Below are positions 36,150 to 43,920 of a stretch of 64,000 bases of DNA, piece by piece. How positions within the stretch are numbered: the first letter of the stretch is position 1; every line of letters starts with the position of its first letter. The DNA is from Peribacillus asahii (GTDB lineage Bacteria > Bacillota > Bacilli > Bacillales > DSM-1321): positions 4,431,501 through 4,495,500 of the forward strand of contig NZ_CP026095.1 of assembly GCF_004006295.1 (NCBI RefSeq), in the 5' to 3' direction. The notes under the pieces were generated by a model. The model had not been told where the DNA came from, made no database searches, and saw nothing but the letters and a program-made list of their open reading frames with translations. A program made the position numbers and the translations under genes.

Positions 36150-37369
36150 TCAAGTTCGATTTTCTCTGTATCTTTCACAAATTCGTTGTACGTGTTGCTG
36201 ATTCGGATGATGGTTTCGGACGTGTTGATGGCTTTGTTTGTTAGGAGTGCTTGTTTGTTGGCTTTGCTTAGTTTGTTATATGTAATCGCATATTGTGAGC
36301 CTGGGCCGCTGTTTTTCCAAGCGATGAATTGCATGATTCTGCCTACATTGTTGAACTCGTTGTTTTGAAATGTTGGATTAATTGCACCACTCACTAAGAT
36401 GCCTCGCGTACCCGCTTTTCCGTTCTCCACGTTTTTGATTACATTGTTTTCAATAACCGCATTGGACCAGTTCATCACACGAATCGCATCTGAACGCGTT
36501 CCATCAATGTTGTTATTGCGAAGAACAACTCGATCATGATACTTGCCACCAGAATATTTATGCGTACCTACGGCACGATCAACATTCTTAAAGGTATTGT
36601 TTTCAATCGTTACATTGCGATTTGGAGTTTTGTCATACTTACTCCACTGTTGATGCCATCCCCCTGTCGTTTTATCCGGCGTATCGAGGTTAATTGCTTC
36701 TTTATTCTTCTTATCTGATGCTTTGGAACCTGTAAATTTATTATTTCGAATCACAACATGACTCGAAGCATCCATCTCAATGAAGTGGCCTGAATACATA
36801 TTCTTAAACTGGATATTCTCCACTTTTACATTTTGGTTATGTCCCATAATTATCGCAATGGCGTCTTTGTCATACTTCATATCAATCGTGACTGTGCCTT
36901 CGCCAATAAAAGAAATATTTTTCTCGCCATTATACTTTCCGTATACGCCTGACTTTTCCGATTTCGATGGCCTAATTAATTGAAAAATCGATTTTGACGG
37001 GCTAAACTTGTTTGTGCCTGTTTTCGTCCCTTTCACAATGTTGACGCCGCTTTTCATTTTAATGGTGACATTCGACGGAACATATAACACATTACTAATC
37101 GTATACGTTCCTTTTTTCAATACGAGCGTACCGCCACCTTCTTTTTCTAACTTCTCTAAGTAGGAGCGTAATAAGTAATAATGCTTCGTATGGCTATTAT
37201 ATGTAGTGTACTTTAGCATCGTTGGATTCACCGGCTTTGTTGTTGGTGAAACCGTATACACTTTCTTCGCCGCAGCCTCTGTTAAATGAGGCGCTATTCC
37301 CACCCATAAACTCAATATGAGCACAAAAGCAGCTAATAATGCTCCTGTTCCCTTCAACCTTTTCATCAT
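36140..37369 (-). CDS. Secreted right-handed beta-helix protein
   Basis: The product (409 residues from the ATG at 37369, chosen because GAGAGGAG lies upstream; the frame stays open into element copy 4) has a basic start and signal peptide (MMKRLKGTGALLAAFVLIL... to about 34). Residues 70-370 contain parallel beta-helix repeats with N-rich turns (VVIRNNKFTGS, VTIENNTFKNV, VVLRNNNIDGT, AVIENNVIKNV). The fold is shared by pectate lyases and other polysaccharide-acting enzymes. I see no diagnostic catalytic set, so the substrate is unknown. The last residues, SQ-stop, are encoded inside element copy 3. Confidence 0.8.
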   Translation of the reverse strand: MMKRLKGTGALLAAFVLILSLWVGIAPHLTEAAAKKVYTVSPTTKPVNPTMLKYTTYNSHTKHYYLLRSYLEKLEKEGGGTLVLKKGTYTISNVLYVPSNVTIKMKSGVNIVKGTKTGTNKFSPSKSIFQLIRPSKSEKSGVYGKYNGEKNISFIGEGTVTIDMKYDKDAIAIIMGHNQNVKVENIQFKNMYSGHFIEMDASSHVVIRNNKFTGSKASDKKNKEAINLDTPDKTTGGWHQQWSKYDKTPNRNVTIENNTFKNVDRAVGTHKYSGGKYHDRVVLRNNNIDGTRSDAIRVMNWSNAVIENNVIKNVENGKAGTRGILVSGAINPTFQNNEFNNVGRIMQFIAWKNSGPGSQYAITYNKLSKANKQALLTNKAINTSETIIRISNTYNEFVKDTEKIELESQ

Positions 37370-37404
37370 GCTCTCAAAATCTCCTCTCCAAATAATAGAA
37401 ACCT

Positions 37405-37456
37405 TTATACACAGAGTTATCCACATAATACCCACAGATGAAAATGTCACTGTGAC
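37405..37456 (+). repeat. 52-bp DnaA-box/palindrome element, copy 4
   Basis: Nonamers TTATACACA, TTATCCACA and ATACCCACA, then the perfect palindrome GTCACTGTGAC. It lies upstream of the beta-helix gene and only 93 bp from copy 5. Confidence 0.92.
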
Positions 37457-37549
37457 TCATCCCCTATATTACCATTTATCCCTGCAAAAAGAGCTAAAAT
37501 AGGCAAAATTCGGAATAAAACTGCCGCCTATCGGTAAAATGGCGACGGC

Positions 37550-37601
37550 TTATTCACAAAACTATCCACATATTATCAACAACTGGAAATGTCACTGTGA
37601 C
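37550..37601 (+). repeat. 52-bp DnaA-box/palindrome element, copy 5
   Basis: Nonamers TTATTCACA, CTATCCACA and TTATCAACA, then the perfect palindrome GTCACTGTGAC. It contains the stop codon of the RAYT gene at element position 43. Confidence 0.92.
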
Positions 37602-38131
37602 TTCATGATACACCATTCATGATAAGCTTGAGGGCAATGATTAAAGAGGGCTAATAGTGGTTGTTTATTGAGGAAGGGATAAGAGGTATATGACGAATAA
37701 TATGAGCGATAGCTGCTCCATTGATAGAGCTGTGGTTCTGAAACCATACATGCCTTCACGGGGTTATAGTGAATATAGCGGCTTACTTCAGCCATCCCTA
37801 TCAGGCCTTCCACTCGTTTAGAAAAAAATCGCTTTTCAAACAGATGACCAGTTTTATCGTATTTCTTATTGAAATAATGAGCATAACGCTTATTTAAAAG
37901 CGCCATCACTTTAGAGAGGGAAACTTCAGGAGAGCGGATTTGAAGGTGATAATGATTTGTCATCAAACAATAGGAGGTAAGCTCAATCGGATACTTCTCA
38001 TGGATTTTCGAAAGTAAATGCAAGAAAACAGAATAATCTTCCCCGCTCAAAAACAGCGGCTCTTTCCGATTTCCACGACTGCTAACGTGATAATATTGAT
38101 CTGGAGACCATTCCCTAATTCTATGACCCAT
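37592..38131 (-). CDS. REP-associated tyrosine transposase (RAYT, Y1_Tnp)
   Basis: The 179-residue single-domain HUH nuclease of the Y1 transposase family has the HUH motif in LMTNHYHLQI (H60 and H62). The likely nucleophile is Y119 in EVSRYIHYNPVKA, with Y122 as the alternative. Related TnpA-REP proteins cut and join single-stranded DNA at short palindromic repeats. It is flanked by copies 5 and 6 of the 52-bp element, the arrangement expected for a RAYT and its own repeat, and its stop codon lies in copy 5. The start ATG has AAAGGAG six bases upstream, and that site is covered by the inverted repeat at 38135-38190. Confidence 0.9.
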   Translation of the reverse strand: MGHRIREWSPDQYYHVSSRGNRKEPLFLSGEDYSVFLHLLSKIHEKYPIELTSYCLMTNHYHLQIRSPEVSLSKVMALLNKRYAHYFNKKYDKTGHLFEKRFFSKRVEGLIGMAEVSRYIHYNPVKACMVSEPQLYQWSSYRSYYSSYTSYPFLNKQPLLALFNHCPQAYHEWCIMKSQ

Positions 38132-38134
38132 ATT

Positions 38135-38190
38135 TTTCTCCTTTTTGCTTTAGTATACTTGCTAGAATCTCTATAAGCAAAAAGGAGAAA
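38135..38190 (-). promoter_or_regulatory. RBS-sequestering inverted repeat with promoter in the loop, upstream of the RAYT gene
   Basis: A perfect 16-bp inverted repeat (38135-38150 and 38175-38190) places the RAYT ribosome site AAAGGAG in one arm. Read on the minus strand, TTGCTT (38180-38175) and TATACT (38157-38152) are separated by 17 bases, a plausible -35/-10 pair whose transcript would start near 38145. That transcript lacks the upstream arm, so the ribosome site stays free, whereas a read-through transcript from outside would fold and hide it. Some insertion sequences use this kind of protection. Confidence 0.6.
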
Positions 38191-38209
38191 AGCAAGATAA
38201 ATAATCAAT

Positions 38210-38261
38210 TTATCCACAAACTTATACACATATTACCCACAACTCAAAAAGTCACTGTGAC
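38210..38261 (+). repeat. 52-bp DnaA-box/palindrome element, copy 6
   Basis: Nonamers TTATCCACA, TTATACACA and TTACCCACA, then the perfect palindrome GTCACTGTGAC. It contains the stop codon of the PAP2 gene at element position 43 and lies just upstream of the RAYT gene. Confidence 0.92.
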
Positions 38262-38887
38262 ACAACTTTCTTAAACACATATATACAAATCAAACTCCAC
38301 ACCGCTCCTAGGGCATAGCCGGCGATGACATCAGACATAAAGTGGGCATTCACTGCAATTCGGCTCACTCCAATTACTAACATAAGCACAAAAACGACCG
38401 CGCTGATCCACCATTTTGCTGCTCTTGATTTGAGTTCCTTCGTAATAAAATACGCAAGCAATACATAGAAAACTAACCCAACCATCGCATGTCCACTTGG
38501 AAAACTGTAGCTCATCGCTTCGGCCTCCGCACTGCCGACAGGTCTTTCTCTCTCAATACTGTTTTTTACAAACTTATTAAGCAGGTTTCCCCCACCTACT
38601 CCAACCGCAAAAATAGCCATCGCTACATAATGCTTTTTCACAAACCATAACCACAAAAGGAAGAATAAACTTCCTGCAGCAATAACGGCCGTCGAACCCA
38701 TAGCAGAAACACCTTCAAAAAAATGAAGTGCACCTTTCCCAGTCCCTCTAAACATGTCCTGAACCGAGTGATCAAAAGATAAGATAAATTCCTTCTGAAC
38801 ACCTAACATCATCATAAAAAAGATTAGTAGAGAAACAATGCCTCCAATCAACATTTTCCCGCTACTCTTATGTAAATCTTTCCCCAT
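38252..38887 (-). CDS. PAP2-family membrane phosphatase
   Basis: The 211-residue polytopic membrane protein has the three acid-phosphatase motifs: KNSIERERP, SYSFPSGHAMVG and SRIAVNAHFMSD. Candidate activities are undecaprenyl pyrophosphate phosphatase, which would recycle the carrier lipid used for teichoic acid and glycan synthesis, or phosphatidylglycerophosphate phosphatase. The sequence alone does not decide. The ribosome site is AAGGAG. The protein ends VVSQ, with the SQ-stop encoded by element copy 6. Confidence 0.88.
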   Translation of the reverse strand: MGKDLHKSSGKMLIGGIVSLLIFFMMMLGVQKEFILSFDHSVQDMFRGTGKGALHFFEGVSAMGSTAVIAAGSLFFLLWLWFVKKHYVAMAIFAVGVGGGNLLNKFVKNSIERERPVGSAEAEAMSYSFPSGHAMVGLVFYVLLAYFITKELKSRAAKWWISAVVFVLMLVIGVSRIAVNAHFMSDVIAGYALGAVWSLICIYVFKKVVSQ

Positions 38888-39020
38888 TCGTAAATCTCCT
38901 TCTATCTTTATTCATATCTACCCTATAGCTATAGATAAGAATACACAAAATGCTTACTTGGGTAAATAGACTTACCGTGATATATAGCTAAATGTTTAAG
39001 ACCTAGTATAGGGACTCCAT

Positions 39021-39072
39021 TTATCCACAAATTTATCCACATAATATCCACAAACTGAAAAGTGCCTGTGAC
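39021..39072 (+). repeat. 52-bp DnaA-box/palindrome element, copy 7
   Basis: Nonamers TTATCCACA, TTATCCACA and ATATCCACA. The palindrome has decayed to GTGCCTGTGAC. It lies between the PAP2 gene and the first SbsC-like gene and overlaps neither. Confidence 0.9.
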
Positions 39073-39078
39073 ACAAAC

Positions 39079-39113
39079 AAAAAACCCCATAGAGAAATTC
39101 ATCTCCACAGGGC
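39079..39113 (-). terminator. Terminator after SbsC-like gene 1
   Basis: On the minus strand CCCTGTGGAGAT pairs imperfectly with TTCTCTATGGGG and six T follow. The other two SbsC-like genes end in related hairpins. Confidence 0.8.
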
Positions 39114-39137
39114 CTCATGATTTAATTCTTTAAACGA

Positions 39138-41270
39138 TTATTTTTTTGCATCTTTGAATGTAACTGTGTATCCATTTAGAGTTATTGTTTGATCTACTAA
39201 GCCAGATAGTTTAGTTAACTCTATTTTATTACCATTAGTAATTGCAAGCAGAGCAGCGGTAATTGCATCTGCTGAACCTGCATCATTAAAAATTGTAGCT
39301 GCTAGAATAGTAGGGAAGTCAAATCCTTGGTTGGCTAATGTACCTAACGTAACATCTTTATTTGTGTAAACCGTTACTTCAGCTGTATTATTACCTTTTT
39401 TCTCAATTTTAAAATATTCATTCTGGATTACTGGAGATCCTACACCAGCACCTAACTTGATAGTAGTCTCTATATTGTAATTATTATACCCAGATTTCTT
39501 AATATACCCTTTAATGACTAAATCTCCACCGCCTAAAATACTTCTAAGCGTACCAAGACTAACTCCATCATTTCCACCATCAAGTTGGCCTAGGATTTCA
39601 GATGAAGTAACTACAAAGTCGCCATCTCCAGTTGAAACTGTTACATTAGCTCCAGATTTAATCAATTCTATATTTCTATTAACTGCTTTAACAGATGTAA
39701 TCACAAACTCAGCATTAGCAGGTGCTCCAGCAACTGTAACCTCGCTAATTTTATCACTATCAGCTAACCCCGATAAATCAACCGTACCGTTTACAGCATT
39801 CTGACCTGCTATTGTTACAGTCGGGCTAGGAAGATCAGGAAGTGTATTACCTATTCTTTCGTCATAAGCTTTTTTGTTTTTCTCAACAGCTTTCATAATA
39901 TTTTGTGCTAATTTTGTATCTTTGTTTTTAATCGCATCAACATATTTTTCTACGCTATCCATTAATTCCTTTGCTTTTGCTAAATCTGTTTCAATTAGAT
40001 CTTCTCTTTCAATTTGTCTATACGCTTTGTAAACTTCCATTTCAGCGTCTACAGTAGCCGATAACTTATCAGCTGGTACAGCGTATTTAGCAAGTAAAAG
40101 TCGACGAGCATCTGGGCCGAACACTTTTGCTACTGCTGCTTTGAATTCAGCATTTTTCTGATCAAGAGCCTCTTGCGCTGCTAATACTTTGCTTTGTATT
40201 CCACTTTTTACAGCTGCCTCGAATGCTTTTTTCTTAGCTGCGACGTTTACGTTAATGGCAGCCACATAGTTTTCTACACGATTTAAGTATACCTTGTTCG
40301 CTTCTAACTTTTTCGTATAAGATGCGCTGCCACCGTTTTTAGCGATTGCTGCCTTAGCTGCCTCATAGTAGTCTCGAGCTAGTTTTGCTTCTTTACGAAT
40401 TGTTGTCGTACTAGGTAATTTGCCTTCGTATTTAGCTTCTTCATAATACGCATTAAACGCTTTCTTCATTTGGTTAGTAGCTTTATTAACAATCGCATCT
40501 AATTGTTTTGCTGCTTCATAAGCTGCTTTGTTTTTCTTAACAGCTTTCATAAGATTTTTTGCTAGTTTTGCATTTTTCTTTTCAATCGCCTTAACTTGTT
40601 TCTCTACTTTATCCATTAATTTTTTTGCTGCTGCTAAATCTGTTTCAATTAGATCTTTTCGTTCGATGTCTCTATACGCCTTGTAAACAGCCATTTCAGC
40701 ATCTACAGTAGCTGATAATTTATCTGCCGGTGCAGCGTATTTAGCAAGTAACAGTCGACGAGCATCTGGACCGAATACTTTCGCTACTGCTTTTTTGAAC
40801 TCAGCATTTTTCTGATCAAGAGCCTCTTGAGCTGCTAATACTTTACTTTGTGTTCCACCTTTTACAGCTACCTCGAACTCTTTTTTCTTAGCTGCGACGT
40901 TTACGTTAATTGCTTTCACATAGTTTTCTACACGATTTAAGGCTGGCTTGCTCGCATCCAATTTTTTCGTATAGGCTGCTTTCTTAGATGTGCTGCCACC
41001 ATTTTTAGCAATTTCCTTCTTAGCTGCCTCATAGTAGTCCCGAGCTAGTGTTGCTTCTTTACGGATTGTTGTCGTACTAGGTAATTTGCCCTCGTATTTA
41101 GCTTCTTTATAATAGGCATTAAACGCTTTCGTCATTTGGTTACTAGCTTTCGTGATTGCTTTATCTACTGAATTAGTTGCAGCCTCCGATTGTGCTGGTG
41201 CTACTGCTGTAATGGCTGACCCTGCAATGACCGCAGCAGTTACTACTTTAATTGCTTTGTTTTTACTCAT
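39138..41270 (-). CDS. SbsC-like surface protein 1, duplicated N-terminal domain
   Basis: A 710-residue secreted protein. The signal peptide (about 1-30: MSKNKAIKVVTAAVIAGSA, ending SEAA) is shared with the next two genes. Two copies of a 225-residue helical domain follow (about 33-258 and 262-487), with LPSTTTIRKEA.LARDYYEAAK, ALDQKNAEFK and AKVFGPDARRLLLAKY. It resembles the N-terminal region of Geobacillus SbsC, which binds a secondary cell wall polymer. Residues 495-710 are beta-rich and resemble Ig-like S-layer domains. Only this paralogue has the helical domain twice. It has its own terminator. The promoter-leader region resembles those of the other two (a shared ATGTCTATTT block). Confidence 0.85.
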   Translation of the reverse strand: MSKNKAIKVVTAAVIAGSAITAVAPAQSEAATNSVDKAITKASNQMTKAFNAYYKEAKYEGKLPSTTTIRKEATLARDYYEAAKKEIAKNGGSTSKKAAYTKKLDASKPALNRVENYVKAINVNVAAKKKEFEVAVKGGTQSKVLAAQEALDQKNAEFKKAVAKVFGPDARRLLLAKYAAPADKLSATVDAEMAVYKAYRDIERKDLIETDLAAAKKLMDKVEKQVKAIEKKNAKLAKNLMKAVKKNKAAYEAAKQLDAIVNKATNQMKKAFNAYYEEAKYEGKLPSTTTIRKEAKLARDYYEAAKAAIAKNGGSASYTKKLEANKVYLNRVENYVAAINVNVAAKKKAFEAAVKSGIQSKVLAAQEALDQKNAEFKAAVAKVFGPDARRLLLAKYAVPADKLSATVDAEMEVYKAYRQIEREDLIETDLAKAKELMDSVEKYVDAIKNKDTKLAQNIMKAVEKNKKAYDERIGNTLPDLPSPTVTIAGQNAVNGTVDLSGLADSDKISEVTVAGAPANAEFVITSVKAVNRNIELIKSGANVTVSTGDGDFVVTSSEILGQLDGGNDGVSLGTLRSILGGGDLVIKGYIKKSGYNNYNIETTIKLGAGVGSPVIQNEYFKIEKKGNNTAEVTVYTNKDVTLGTLANQGFDFPTILAATIFNDAGSADAITAALLAITNGNKIELTKLSGLVDQTITLNGYTVTFKDAKK

Positions 41271-41552
41271 TAGTATGTAATTCTCCTCCCTAAAATATCC
41301 TATTCATTATGTCTATTTGCTTATAATTGTATGTATATAAATATCTTAAATTAACTATACTAACATTACTATGTGCAAAGATTCCTATTTATATATAGTG
41401 TAGCGGTAATTTTCTCCATTCTATTATATAGCAAAATATACCTATAAAATGTATAATCATACCAATTGTTATTCTAGTAACTATTAGGATTTTAATCGGA
41501 GGAAGTGTATATTAGAATAACATCGTAAGTAAAGTCATAGTTAAAAACTAAC

Positions 41553-41586
41553 ACAAAAAACCCTATAGAGATTAATCTCTATAGGG
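41553..41586 (-). terminator. Terminator after SbsC-like gene 2
   Basis: A perfect 26-bp palindrome (CCCTATAGAGATT and its complement) is followed on the minus strand by a T run. Confidence 0.9.
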
Positions 41587-41594
41587 CTGTCTTT

Positions 41595-43658
41595 TTACTT
41601 AAATGTAATTGTACGTTTAGTTCCATTTACTTCAGCATAAATTGTTGTATTAACAAGGTCTTGGAACTTTGTATCAGAAGAAGTTATTCCTAATAAGTTC
41701 TTTATTTCTGTACTATTATATTCTGATAGTTCTTTATAGGTTACACCATCACTACTTAACTTAACTCCAGTATTTGCAGGGTCAATGTATGCTGCTATTC
41801 CTAACATGAAGTTATCTAAAAATTGTTGTTCATTCGTCTGAGTATAATCATACATATCAGTTATTTTTGCAGATTTGTTTTTCCATTCAACTTCAACATT
41901 ACCATCAGTTGTTCTCTTGAATTGGAACCACTCATTTGGATTCGCGCCCACAACTTCTATATCTATCGTGATTGTTTTCGTAACCACTTCAGATCCTTTA
42001 GTTAATTTAAGTTCAATAATAACTTCCTCTCCAACAAAACTTTTCAATGAGCCTAAGCTAAGTCCATCTTGTAATGGAACTGGAAGGAATTGATTTGGAC
42101 TTACTGTAAGACTATTATTATTATCAGTAGTAGGCTCTGTATAAGATTTATTCACTTGGACACCATCTACAGATACGATTGTTGCAGTGAACCCATCTAG
42201 ACTAGCTTCAAGAGTAAGAGAAGACAACTGAGCAGTTGCAGGACCACTTAATATATATCTATCAGCAGTATTAGTAGCAGTAAATGTACCACCACTCACA
42301 CCTGCATCGATTTTACTTAATGCTAGTGCCGGAGGAGTAGGTCCGCCACCACCACCAGGTGTAGATGGTGTAACCTCTACTGTACCACTACCTGTTGTTT
42401 TTTCTACTTTCGCACCTTCTTTAGTAATTACCTTTACTACTCCACTTACAGCAGCTACTTCTTGGACAACTGTATTAGCTTCAAGAGTTATTTCAGCGTT
42501 CCCAAGCACTGTGATTTTACCAAAGTTACCTACTAGTGTAACTTTTGCACCAGCAGCGATTGTGATGTTTAATGGAGCTGATGTACTATTGATGATGCGT
42601 CCACCGTTCGTATCGTTATAAATTAATTCAACGTATGAACCTACTTGTTCATAACTTGTGTTCGATACATCGTTAATTCTTACTGTGCCTGAATTAGCTG
42701 CTTTGTTTGTAATATGTGCGTTTGGCACATCAATTGTTAGATCTTTCTTCTTAAAGTTACCAGTTAATGTGATTGTAAGAGCTTTTGTTGTTGCAATTTT
42801 TAAGTTTTCAGTTGCTTGGACTTTGATTTCTACTTTATCGCCATCTTTTGCACTATTAAGAATCGCATCTAATTTCTTTTGGCTAGTTACTGTACGAGCT
42901 AGTTCTTTTTCATAAGCTGCTTTGTTTTTCTTAACAGCTTTCATAAGATTTTTTGCTAGTTTTGTATTTTTCTTTTCAATCTTAACAACGTATTTCTCTA
43001 CTTTATTAATTAATGTTTCTGCTGCTGCTAAATCTGTTTCAATTAGCTTTTTTCGTTCGATGTCTCTGTACGCTTTGTAAACAGCCATTTCATTGTCTAC
43101 AGTCGCTGATAATTTGTCAGCTGGTGTGTAGTATTTAGCCGTTAAAAGTCGACGAGCATCTGGACCGAACACTTTCGCTACTGCTTTTTTGAATTCAGCA
43201 TTCTTCTGGTCAAGAGCTGTTTGAGCTGCTAATACTTTATATTGTGTTCCGCCTTTTACAGCTGCCTCAAAAGCAATTTTCTTAGCTGCGACATTTACGT
43301 TAATGGCCTTCACGTAGTTTTCTACACGATTTAAAGATTGTTTCTTCGTGTCTAATTTTTTCAGGTATGATGCTTTTTTACTGCCGCCCTTTTTAGAAAT
43401 TTCCTTCTTAGCTGCCTCATAGTAGTCTCGAGCTAGTTTTGCTTCTTTACGAATTTGTGACGTACTAGGTAGCTTATTGTCAAATCTAGCTTCTTTATAA
43501 TAGGCATTAAAAGCTTTATTGATTTGGTTATGCGCTTTCGTGATTGCTTTATCTACTGAATTCGTTGCCGCCTCCGATTGTGCTGGTGCTACTGCTGTAA
43601 TAGCCGATCCTGCGATAACGGCAGCCGTTACTACTTTAATTGCTTTGTTTTTACTCAT
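41595..43658 (-). CDS. SbsC-like surface protein 2
   Basis: The 687-residue product starts at the ATG at 43658 (MSKNKAIKVV, after AAAGGGGA; the frame is open 12 codons further). It has a signal peptide of about 30 residues and one SbsC-type helical domain (about 33-262). A beta-strand-rich region rich in T, V and N follows (about 265-440) and resembles a beta-solenoid. Then come a GGGGG-containing linker, an Ig-like region shared with protein 3 (about 455-585, with GFTATIVSVDGVQVNKS and GLSLGSLKSFVGEE) and a unique C-terminal domain. It is probably exported to the wall, perhaps by SecA2/SlaP. Confidence 0.85.
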   Translation of the reverse strand: MSKNKAIKVVTAAVIAGSAITAVAPAQSEAATNSVDKAITKAHNQINKAFNAYYKEARFDNKLPSTSQIRKEAKLARDYYEAAKKEISKKGGSKKASYLKKLDTKKQSLNRVENYVKAINVNVAAKKIAFEAAVKGGTQYKVLAAQTALDQKNAEFKKAVAKVFGPDARRLLTAKYYTPADKLSATVDNEMAVYKAYRDIERKKLIETDLAAAETLINKVEKYVVKIEKKNTKLAKNLMKAVKKNKAAYEKELARTVTSQKKLDAILNSAKDGDKVEIKVQATENLKIATTKALTITLTGNFKKKDLTIDVPNAHITNKAANSGTVRINDVSNTSYEQVGSYVELIYNDTNGGRIINSTSAPLNITIAAGAKVTLVGNFGKITVLGNAEITLEANTVVQEVAAVSGVVKVITKEGAKVEKTTGSGTVEVTPSTPGGGGGPTPPALALSKIDAGVSGGTFTATNTADRYILSGPATAQLSSLTLEASLDGFTATIVSVDGVQVNKSYTEPTTDNNNSLTVSPNQFLPVPLQDGLSLGSLKSFVGEEVIIELKLTKGSEVVTKTITIDIEVVGANPNEWFQFKRTTDGNVEVEWKNKSAKITDMYDYTQTNEQQFLDNFMLGIAAYIDPANTGVKLSSDGVTYKELSEYNSTEIKNLLGITSSDTKFQDLVNTTIYAEVNGTKRTITFK

Positions 43659-43875
43659 TAATATGTAGTCCCCTTTCCAAAATATCTCACTCATTATGTC
43701 TATTTACTCTACACGCACATAAACATATTAAATTTTACTATGTCAATTCTACCATAATATATGTAAAAATAACCTATTAAATTTGTAGATTTGTGAAAAA
43801 TTTCATTACACTATACTAGGATAATTGCCCTGTTCAATATGATTAATCCCACCTCAAATATGGCATTGACTACAA

Positions 43876-43908
43876 CAAAAAACCCCCATAGAGATACTCT
43901 CTACGGGG
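43876..43908 (-). terminator. Terminator after SbsC-like gene 3
   Basis: On the minus strand CCCCGTAGAGA pairs with TCTCTATGGGG and six T follow. Confidence 0.88.
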
Positions 43909-43920
43909 TTCGCACTCAAA

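Noticed and set aside
37370..37450. N-terminal extension of the beta-helix protein into element copy 4
   Set aside because: The ATG at 37369 follows GAGAGGAG and gives a normal signal peptide; the extension would place unrelated residues before it.
30496..39072. The DnaA-box clusters as a chromosomal or plasmid replication origin
   Set aside because: No dnaA, dnaN, rep or par gene is in the window, no AT-rich unwinding region is linked to the clusters, and the copies are spread over 8.6 kb between metabolic genes.
34609..39072. Classical integron
   Set aside because: There is no tyrosine integrase gene, and the repeats lack the attC core sites and fold. Only the cassette-like layout is similar.
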